In this document: positions 1 through 5,140 of the stretch, piece by piece | How the letters are laid out: each line of letters starts with the position of its first letter | Position numbering within the stretch: the first letter of the stretch is position 1 | Assembly: GCA_913063005.1 (NCBI GenBank) | Contig: CAJXZI010000140.1 | Coordinates: 1 to 5,841, forward strand | Direction of reading: 5' to 3' | DNA length: 5,841 bases | Source of the DNA: an uncultured Halieaceae bacterium | GTDB lineage: Bacteria; Pseudomonadota; Gammaproteobacteria; Pseudomonadales; Halieaceae | The notes under the pieces: generated by a model | The model's database searches: none | Told to the model about the DNA's origin: nothing | The model's input: only the letters and a program-made list of their open reading frames with translations | Position numbers and translations under genes: made by a program

Positions 1-318
1 CCGGTTTCCATTCCGCCCGCACGCGGAGGCGAAGCTCGCGGAGGAAGGCCGGGGGCCGCCGCGCTTGCCGCCGGCGGTGCGCCTGTTGTTGTCGACGTAC
101 TAGGTGTTGTTTGCGACTTCTGTGCTACCGCCATGAATAAAATCTTTGGGAAGCGCGACGAAGTCGCGGCGGTCTACGTAGACTTGGACAAGAAAACCTT
201 GAGTCTAGTTATCGGCGAAGGCGAGACGCTTTCGGACAAACAAATTGAAAAACTTGCCAAGAAAGCAGGCTATCGCATCGCTGCCATCCGTCGCGATAGC
301 GAGGCGCTTGGCGGATGA
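1..318 (+). CDS. MerP-like heavy-metal-associated (HMA) domain protein, 5' partial
   Basis: The frame ending at the TGA at 316-318 is open back to base 1, so the gene is cut by the window edge. The ATG at 133 is not the real start: codons just before it encode GVVCDFC (bases 103-123), an HMA-type metal site with cysteines at 112-114 and 121-123. The rest fits an HMA fold: a first helix after the CxxC, the strand VAAVYVDLDKKTLSLVI, a second helix with SDKQIEKLAKKAGY, and a closing strand IAAIRR. The family binds soft metal ions such as Hg(II), Cu(I) or Zn(II) and passes them to a partner; here the partner is presumably the MerT-like protein whose ATG overlaps this stop. No ATG, GTG or TTG occurs in frame before 133, so the start should lie outside the window. 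A signal peptide is expected for a MerP-type protein, but residues from 1-81 show no convincing hydrophobic core, and this stretch is unusually GC-rich. The substrate metal cannot be told. Confidence 0.85.
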   Translation, partial: PVSIPPARGGEARGGRPGAAALAAGGAPVVVDVLGVVCDFCATAMNKIFGKRDEVAAVYVDLDKKTLSLVIGEGETLSDKQIEKLAKKAGYRIAAIRRDSEALGG

Positions 319-698
319 ACCCCATCGATCGAAGATCGCTGATTGGCCCGACGCTGTCGTTGTTCGCAAGCACATCGACGCTCCTTTGCTGCGCGCTTCC
401 CGCGTTGCTAATTACTATCGGGGCGGGCGCCGTGATGGCGGGTCTGACCGCTGCAGTACCAGGAATCATGTGGCTGTCTTCAAATAAAGGTCCTCTTTTC
501 ATTGCGTCAGGGATTCTGCTGAGTGCATCGGCCTTTATGCAGTGGCGAGCAAGAAACGCCCCCTGCCCTGCAGACCCTGAGCAAGCCGCAGCATGCAATG
601 CTCTGAGAGTGCTTAGCCGACGGATATTCATAGGCTCTACTGCGGTATATGTCACGGGCGTATTCTTTGCCTATCTTTGGCCTGCGATTTTTCTATAA
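315..698 (+). CDS. MerT-like mercuric/heavy-metal ion transport membrane protein
   Basis: A 127-residue membrane protein, close to the length of MerT (about 116). It has three likely membrane segments: about 9-48 (probably one long or kinked hydrophobic region), 58-76 and 103-126. A vicinal cysteine pair C25-C26 sits in the first segment (TLLCCALPALL), and a second pair, C84 and C94, lies in the loop after the second segment (NAPCPADPEQAAAC). This two-pair layout is the MerT hallmark: periplasmic metal is taken by the membrane pair and released through the cytoplasmic loop pair. The ATG overlaps the stop of the HMA gene (ATGA, 315-318), which points to translational coupling and a shared function. 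Canonical mer operons run merT-merP; here the HMA gene comes first, and no regulator or mercuric reductase is visible. Transport of a soft metal ion is well supported; that the ion is mercury is only an assumption. Confidence 0.82.
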   Translation: MNPIDRRSLIGPTLSLFASTSTLLCCALPALLITIGAGAVMAGLTAAVPGIMWLSSNKGPLFIASGILLSASAFMQWRARNAPCPADPEQAAACNALRVLSRRIFIGSTAVYVTGVFFAYLWPAIFL

Positions 699-740
699 CT
701 GCAAACCATAATTAGCCAAACGACGAGTTGCCAATAACCT

Positions 741-853
741 CTCAGCCCGGGATCAGCGGTTAAGGACTCGCAGCTAAGGAACGACCGCTAAGATATAGCC
801 CATCGGGTGTGTGATGAGGGTGAATAGGAAGATACCCCTAATAGCGGGCTCAG
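741..853. other. Possible structured element in the convergent intergenic gap
   Basis: The 224 bases between the MerT-like gene (+) and the PepSY gene (-) hold no convincing ORF. Inside them, CTCAGCCCG (741-749) can pair with CGGGCTCAG (845-853), 8 of 9 positions. The stem encloses two further hairpins: AGCGGT (755-760) with ACCGCT (784-789), and CCCATC (799-804) with GAT (813-815) plus GGG (818-820) across a two-base bulge. A nested, multibranch layout can be an RNA gene or just chance pairing. No T-tract follows on either strand, so it is not a standard terminator. Strand and function are unknown. Confidence 0.2.
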
Positions 854-922
854 CGGGGACTATGATGTGAACGCTCGATCAACGTTTAACGAAAAACATA
901 GCGAAAGAGTGTCGAACCAAAA

Positions 923-1621
923 CTAAACTCGAGATTTAGCGCGCCGTGGAATCAAAACGTAAAGAACAATACCCGCGATAGCGGTGAGTAAGGCCAGTAG
1001 GGAAAACAGCTTCAGCAGCCATGTCCCAATGTCATCGCGATCGTCGTAATCCATAATGTGCAGCATCCACAGAAAGTCCCACGCTCGCCACGCGGTATTT
1101 CTGATAGCCACAATATCGCCAGATCGGGGGTCAACGTAAACTCTCAGCGAAGGCTCATCGACATCAAAAGCCCGCCACAAGGGCAACTGGCGACCTCGAT
1201 ACTCCGCCGCTTCAGAAGCTGTCGTTACCCACTCAGTAACATCCGCGGCAATGTCTGTCTTATCCCAAACAACCGCTATTGCCTGCTCTGAGGTAAGCGG
1301 CTCTACCGGCATACCTTGCGGTGTAAGCCAGTCAGTAATACCTGTTTCGCTATCAACAATCCCAACAACAAGCTCATCTTTGAGTCTTGGCTTGACCGTT
1401 AATTGTGATGTTTCAGTGATAGGAAAATCGAATTGCGATAAATCGATGGTTTGAGTCGGCAGCGCAAGACGATGAGGCTCGCCCCTAACCTCTTTAATAT
1501 CAATAAAAGCGAAGTAGACGCCGCTGATGGTCCAGAGCAAAAGCTGAACCGCGGTGATGATTGCCAGACGTCGATGCCACACCCGAAGACGTCGCTGCCA
1601 CAAAAGCGAACCGGACTTCAT
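923..1621 (-). CDS. Small PepSY-domain membrane protein
   Basis: A 232-residue protein with a basic N-terminus (WQRRLRVWHRR), a first membrane helix at about 19-39, a periplasmic middle region and a second membrane helix at about 201-224 followed by basic residues. The middle ends in a PepSY-like strand and turn, LRVYVDPRSGDIVAIRN (about 159-175), and then a Trp-rich juxtamembrane segment, WRAWDFLWMLHIMDY (178-192). This matches the short two-helix members of the PepSY-associated membrane family. Larger relatives, such as siderophore-iron reductases, use membrane histidines to hold haem; H16 and H188 flank the two helices here and are candidates for such a role, which is inference only. The start is ATG at 1621, with AAGGA (complement of 1626-1630) four bases upstream. 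It lies downstream of a terminator that follows the HD gene, so it may have its own promoter; only poor -10/-35 matches were seen. Exact function is unknown. Confidence 0.82.
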   Translation of the reverse strand: MKSGSLLWQRRLRVWHRRLAIITAVQLLLWTISGVYFAFIDIKEVRGEPHRLALPTQTIDLSQFDFPITETSQLTVKPRLKDELVVGIVDSETGITDWLTPQGMPVEPLTSEQAIAVVWDKTDIAADVTEWVTTASEAAEYRGRQLPLWRAFDVDEPSLRVYVDPRSGDIVAIRNTAWRAWDFLWMLHIMDYDDRDDIGTWLLKLFSLLALLTAIAGIVLYVLIPRRAKSRV

Positions 1622-1673
1622 ATGATCCTTCGAAAAGCACTGTACAGAAGGCTATAGATAAGACTTTGAACCA

Positions 1674-1699
1674 TAAGAAAGGGAGCTCGAAGCTCCCTC
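1674..1699 (-). terminator. Rho-independent terminator after the HD-domain gene
   Basis: AGGGAGCT (1680-1687) and AGCTCCCT (1691-1698) form a perfect eight-pair stem with a three-base loop. Read on the - strand, the stem is followed by TTCTTA, a short U-rich tail. It begins about 20 bases after the stop of the HD-domain gene (1719) and lies before the PepSY start (1621), so it should end or attenuate transcription of the HD gene. The U-tract is interrupted by one C, so read-through into the PepSY gene is possible. Confidence 0.75.
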
Positions 1700-1718
1700 T
1701 GATACCACTCAAACATAC

Positions 1719-2321
1719 TCAGTCTTGAAAGGTCGTTGAAGACTCAGACTTATACAGCGACTGCTTGGGCTTCTCGAACACACGCTGAATCATTGGCTCG
1801 AAGAACGACAGTGGATAAGTCTCCGCCTCGGGGTCAAAGGCTGGCGCGTCATACTTCTCGATGAACTCGAGCGTCTGCTCGTACATCGGATGATCCTTGT
1901 AGGTCTCGCGCATATTCTTATCGAGGCCCAGGTACTCAAAGAAATAGTAGCCCTGGAAGATTGCATGATGCTTAACCATCCAATGATTAGCTTCACTCAC
2001 GTAAGGCTGAAGCAACACGGCGGCAATATCCGCGTGGTTTGCCGGACCAAGCGTATCGCCAATGTCATGCAGCAGAGCACAAACGACGTACTCCTCGTCT
2101 TTGCCATCTTTGTGAGCAAGCGTCGCTGTTTGCAAACAGTGCGTTAGACGATCGACAGGGAAGCCACCGCAGTCACCCTCGAGTAACAGTAAATGATCAA
2201 TGATTCGCTGATAGAGAGTTTTAGAAAACTCCTGCACTTCAGCACCAATAATCATCCAATCATCCGCCGTGCCATCCTTCATGTGGTGGAACTTTGCGCG
2301 TTCAGGTACAGCTGTATTCAT
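1719..2321 (-). CDS. HD-domain protein, PhnZ/MIOX-like metal oxygenase or phosphohydrolase family
   Basis: A 200-residue soluble protein with one HD domain. The expected metal ligands are all visible: H61 (HCLQTATLA), H85-D86 (ALLHDIGD), H96 (NHADIAAV), H118 (WMVKHHAIF) and D158 (EKYDAPAFD). Spacing resembles the six-ligand HD oxygenases, which hold a mixed-valent di-iron centre and cleave C-P or C-C bonds (PhnZ, TmpB, myo-inositol oxygenase), and the group often annotated as predicted HD phosphohydrolase. Compared with PhnZ as I remember it, the substrate-contact positions differ, and no PhnY/TmpA-type oxygenase lies nearby, so a phosphonate substrate is unlikely. The long aromatic stretch IFQGYYFFEYLGL after H118 looks characteristic of its own subfamily. 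The start is ATG at 2321 with a good ribosome site, GGCGGAG (complement of 2330-2336), GGAG lying eight bases upstream. It is divergent from the DUF885 gene and closed by a hairpin terminator. The fold is well supported; the reaction is not known. Confidence 0.85.
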   Translation of the reverse strand: MNTAVPERAKFHHMKDGTADDWMIIGAEVQEFSKTLYQRIIDHLLLLEGDCGGFPVDRLTHCLQTATLAHKDGKDEEYVVCALLHDIGDTLGPANHADIAAVLLQPYVSEANHWMVKHHAIFQGYYFFEYLGLDKNMRETYKDHPMYEQTLEFIEKYDAPAFDPEAETYPLSFFEPMIQRVFEKPKQSLYKSESSTTFQD

Positions 2322-2350
2322 TTTTTATTCTCCGCCTTGTCAGTATCGCG

Positions 2351-2375
2351 TTGAAACACTTCAAATCGCATTTGA
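2351..2375. promoter_or_regulatory. Overlapping inverted repeats in the divergent promoter region (possible operator)
   Basis: Two perfect inverted repeats overlap in the 141-base gap between the divergent HD and DUF885 genes: TTGAA-acac-TTCAA (2351-2364) and TCAAAT-cgc-ATTTGA (2361-2375). Together they give three alternating half-sites built on TCAAA/TTTGA. Such stacking in a shared promoter region suits binding of a dimeric regulator to both genes. A further imperfect inverted repeat, GCGTTTCGC (2401-2409) with GCGAAAACGC (2419-2428), lies nearer the DUF885 start. No convincing -10/-35 pair was found, and short AT-rich repeats can arise by chance. Confidence 0.35.
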
Positions 2376-2462
2376 TGGTGGTAGATTAGCGCGCATTGTC
2401 GCGTTTCGCACTATCCGCGCGAAAACGCACTCACTCAATCACGACTTAAAGGCGAAAACTCC

Positions 2463-4310
2463 ATGTTCATATTGCCGAAAAACCTTCTTCAGATCTCAAC
2501 GCTCGCATTTATTTTTGCATTGGGTCTTGCTGGCTGCTCCAGTGAACAAACGGCTGAGCAAGATGCACCTATGTCACTGACCGAGTGGCTTGATGCTGAA
2601 TACGAAGAGCAACTGATGCGCTCCCCCATGAATCTTACCTATCTGGGCCGCAGCGAGCGCAAAGACGAGTTAGACGAGTTCACTTTCGAGTCGTATAAGG
2701 CAGATCTCGCTTGGGAGGCGGCATCGGTAGCTGAGATGGAAAGTCGCTTTGATCGAGCCAAACTGTCAGAGTCTGAACAGCTTTCTTACGACCTCTGGAA
2801 GTACAGCTACGAGCAGTCGGCGTCAGGAGAGGCCTACTTCTACAGCGGCCTTGTTTTCGACCAGATGAACGGTATCCATTCGTTCATTCCGACTTTCCTC
2901 ATTAACTTTCACACGGTGGAGAACGTAGCCGACCTCGAAGCATTAATCTCGCGCTTAAACCTCATAAAACCTCGCATGATGGATGCTTTAGATATCGCCC
3001 GTGAGTCCTCAAAGCGTGGCGTAGTGGCGCCCTATTTCGCGATGGATGGTGTAGCCGACCAATCCCGAAAAATCATTTCAGGCCAGCCTTTTGATGCTGA
3101 AGCGGAGACGGATAGTGCGATTTGGGCAGATGTGCAAAGAAAAGTAGCTGGGCTTCTGGAAAATGATTTACTCACCGAGGACGAGGCCTCTGCGCTTCAA
3201 GCTGAGGCAAAAGCAGCTTTGCTGTCATCATTCGGTCCTGCGTATGAAGCCATCATCGCCTGGGCCGAAGAGGAGCGCCTCTCATCGCCTGAGGTAGCAA
3301 CCGGCATTGGCGCGCAAGAAGGCGGTGATGCTTACTACGCGCACTTACTCGCCCAGCAGACAACAACCGATCTAAGCGCTGACGAAATTCATACTATCGG
3401 CCTCAACGAGGTTGCCCGTTTGCGAAATGAGATGCTTGGCATCATGGACGAAGTGGAGTTTCAGGGGGACCTGCAAGCCTTTTTCGAAGAGGTTCGAACC
3501 GGTGAGTGGAATTATTATCCAGACACCGACGAGGGGCGTCAGGCTTATATCGACGATGCGACAGCCGCCATAGACAACCTAAAAGCACTGCTCCCCAAGT
3601 ACTTTGGACTTCTGCCAAAGGCGGATCTGATCGTGAAGCGGGTAGAAGCCTTCCGCGAGCGTGACGGTGCAGCGCAACACTATTACGCGGGTACACCGGA
3701 TGGATCGCGCCCTGGTATCTACTACGCGCATCTTTCAGACATGACAGCGATGCCAAAGAACCAGCTGGAGGTAATCGCCTATCACGAAGGTCTGCCCGGT
3801 CACCATATGCAGATCTCAATCGCACAGGAGCTCGAGGGCGTACCTAAGTTCCAAACGCAGCTTGGGTTTACCGCTTACGCCGAGGGCTGGGGCTTGTACT
3901 CGGAAAAACTCGCCAGTGAAATGCCCGGCACGTATACCGATGCCTACCAGCAGTTTGGTCGATTGAGCAGTGAGATCTGGCGAGCCATTCGCCTTGTCGT
4001 TGATACCGGCTTGCACTCAAAGGGCTGGACTGAGCAGGAAGCCATCGAATACTTCATGGCTAACTCGCCTGAGCCTTACGAAAGCGTGCGTTCGGAAGTG
4101 CGTCGATACATCGTTATGCCTGGTCAGGCAACGTCTTACAAGATTGGCATGATCAAGATCTTGGAGCTTCGCGCTACCGCGATCGAGGCGCTTGGCGATG
4201 ACTTCGATATCCGCGGCTTCCACGACACGGTGCTGGGCGCGGGCTCGCTGCCGCTAGACCTGCTCGAGCGACGCGTTATGCAGTGGATTGAGAACGTTAA
4301 AGCGGGCTAA
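2463..4310 (+). CDS. DUF885-family lipoprotein, predicted zinc metallopeptidase
   Basis: A 615-residue protein with a lipoprotein signal peptide: a short basic start, a hydrophobic core (about 8-22) and the lipobox LAGC ending at C25, followed by SSEQ. It should be lipid-anchored and face the periplasm; an outer-membrane location is likely because no Asp follows the Cys. The body is a full-length, largely helical DUF885 (PF05960) protein. Its C-terminal half carries the family signature YHEGLPGHHMQ, with H441, E442 and H447 as likely catalytic and metal residues, and AYAEGWGLYSE, where E474 is the probable third ligand. This arrangement recalls helical gluzincin peptidases (M2/M3/M32), but DUF885 proteins are poorly characterised, so peptide hydrolysis is a family-level prediction. 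The start is ATG at 2463, supported by the signal peptide beginning immediately; AAAGG at 2448-2452 lies ten bases upstream. It is transcribed divergently from the HD gene and convergently with the COQ4 gene. No key residue appears missing. Confidence 0.92.
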   Translation: MFILPKNLLQISTLAFIFALGLAGCSSEQTAEQDAPMSLTEWLDAEYEEQLMRSPMNLTYLGRSERKDELDEFTFESYKADLAWEAASVAEMESRFDRAKLSESEQLSYDLWKYSYEQSASGEAYFYSGLVFDQMNGIHSFIPTFLINFHTVENVADLEALISRLNLIKPRMMDALDIARESSKRGVVAPYFAMDGVADQSRKIISGQPFDAEAETDSAIWADVQRKVAGLLENDLLTEDEASALQAEAKAALLSSFGPAYEAIIAWAEEERLSSPEVATGIGAQEGGDAYYAHLLAQQTTTDLSADEIHTIGLNEVARLRNEMLGIMDEVEFQGDLQAFFEEVRTGEWNYYPDTDEGRQAYIDDATAAIDNLKALLPKYFGLLPKADLIVKRVEAFRERDGAAQHYYAGTPDGSRPGIYYAHLSDMTAMPKNQLEVIAYHEGLPGHHMQISIAQELEGVPKFQTQLGFTAYAEGWGLYSEKLASEMPGTYTDAYQQFGRLSSEIWRAIRLVVDTGLHSKGWTEQEAIEYFMANSPEPYESVRSEVRRYIVMPGQATSYKIGMIKILELRATAIEALGDDFDIRGFHDTVLGAGSLPLDLLERRVMQWIENVKAG

Positions 4311-4331
4311 ACGCAGCGCTAAAGGATCTAG

Positions 4332-4351
4332 CCTCAGGCCGCCGCCTGAGG
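4332..4351. terminator. Hairpin between convergent DUF885 and COQ4 genes, possible bidirectional terminator
   Basis: CCTCAGGC (4332-4339) and GCCTGAGG (4344-4351) form a perfect eight-pair, GC-rich stem with a four-base loop. It lies 21 bases after the DUF885 stop and contains the last codons and the TGA (complement of 4334-4336) of the COQ4 gene. The position between two converging genes suggests shared transcription termination. Neither strand has a real U-tract afterwards, so intrinsic termination may be weak and the hairpin could instead protect the mRNA 3' ends. Confidence 0.45.
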
Positions 4352-5089
4352 TCGGATCATCTGCGACCCCTCTAGGGTTGCGAGTGCAGCTCGGTACTTT
4401 GAAGGGGGTATGAAACCGAGCTCGGCTCTCACCTTCTCGAGAGGCTCGTGAAGTCTGTCTTCCCAGCGAGTGAATAACATCCAATCCGCGGACTGCCCAA
4501 TCTCTCGTCCCTCTCTCACGAGAGACTTCAAATCGAGATCAGGATTCTCTTTTTGCCCCTTGGTTCGACCCATGAAAATAATGAAGTCGATACCTCGTGA
4601 AGGCGTCTGAGTGGTCATAAACGACAGCAAGCAAAGCTCACCAAGCGTGTCGCGACCGTAGCCTGTCATTACGTGCTGCAGGTCATGAATATCCCGAAGT
4701 CGATCCCCTAGCCAGCGCTCGTTACGCCCCATCTTCTCGAATCGAGGCGCCTCCTCACTCGAGGCAATTAAGCCATCCGCGGATAAGCCCTCGCGGTGGA
4801 CAAAATCATAATAAGCGCGGCCAATACTGCCTTCGGGCATCGCCAAAAGCGCCTCTCGATCATTGAGCACCGACACAATGTTGGGCTGCTCCTCGAGTAA
4901 TTGCTGTCCTCGGAGATCCAACTGCATACGCTTGTGCGCCAAACCCAAAGAATTACCCTTAAGTGCCTCAAGGATCTTAAACACTTGCCCAGTGTCATCA
5001 GGATTACGCAGCAGGCGTGACACTGCGAGCCCCGCCTGAATAGGCTTGATGCGATTTAATTGATACCAACGAACAATGGAGTTCAACAT
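4334..5089 (-). CDS. COQ4-family ubiquinone biosynthesis protein
   Basis: A 251-residue protein from the ATG at 5089. Its centre holds the COQ4 signature HDxxH-x11-E: H135, D136, H139 and E151 within DIHDLQHVMTGYGRDTLGE. This is the metal-binding site of the family. The N-terminal part, RIKPIQAGLAVSRLLRNPDDT, matches the usual COQ4 opening, and WEDRLHEPLEKVRAELG lies near the C-terminus. In eukaryotes COQ4 is needed for coenzyme Q synthesis and has been linked to oxidative removal of the ring C1 carboxyl. The role of bacterial homologues is less settled; a part in ubiquinone or another quinone or lipid pathway is inferred. An in-frame TTG at 5134 would add 15 residues and lies six bases from the upstream stop; the ATG was preferred because the extra residues are not family-like, but neither start has a strong ribosome site. 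It probably shares a transcript with the SGNH hydrolase gene. No other ubi gene is in the window. Confidence 0.85.
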   Translation of the reverse strand: MLNSIVRWYQLNRIKPIQAGLAVSRLLRNPDDTGQVFKILEALKGNSLGLAHKRMQLDLRGQQLLEEQPNIVSVLNDREALLAMPEGSIGRAYYDFVHREGLSADGLIASSEEAPRFEKMGRNERWLGDRLRDIHDLQHVMTGYGRDTLGELCLLSFMTTQTPSRGIDFIIFMGRTKGQKENPDLDLKSLVREGREIGQSADWMLFTRWEDRLHEPLEKVRAELGFIPPSKYRAALATLEGSQMIRPQAAA

Positions 5090-5140
5090 GGGTAATGAGT
5101 GCCTTGACCGATTTACCGGCACCAAGAGTAGCAAGTAAAT

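Noticed and set aside
68..77. Perfect 10-base palindrome CCGCCGGCGG
   Set aside because: It is expected by chance in such GC-rich sequence and has no second copy or supporting context.
209..655. A 148-codon open frame on the - strand opposite the metal-transport genes
   Set aside because: It lies fully antisense to two well-supported genes, crosses their junction, and its Arg/Ala-rich translation resembles no family I know.
759..889. GTTAAGG (759-765) and GTTTAAC (883-889) as a possible integron attC site
   Set aside because: GTTAAGG does not fit the GTTRRRY core, the termini do not pair as an attC should, and no integrase or second cassette is visible.
923..938. CTAAA-CTCGAGA-TTTAG hairpin at the PepSY stop as a terminator
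   Set aside because: Only five AT-rich pairs, partly inside the coding end, with no following U-tract on the - strand.
1620..1680. A promoter for the PepSY gene (TTCTTA, 17-base spacer, TATAGC on the - strand)
   Set aside because: The -35 matches only three of six consensus bases and overlaps the terminator tail, so it is too weak to report as a feature.
3442..3825. A 127-codon open frame on the - strand inside the DUF885 gene
   Set aside because: It is antisense to the most conserved, signature-bearing half of DUF885 and has a low-complexity Arg/Leu-rich translation.
5090..5134. TTG at 5134 as the COQ4 start
   Set aside because: It adds 15 residues that do not resemble the family's N-terminus and has no good ribosome site; the ATG at 5089 is more likely, though not certain.
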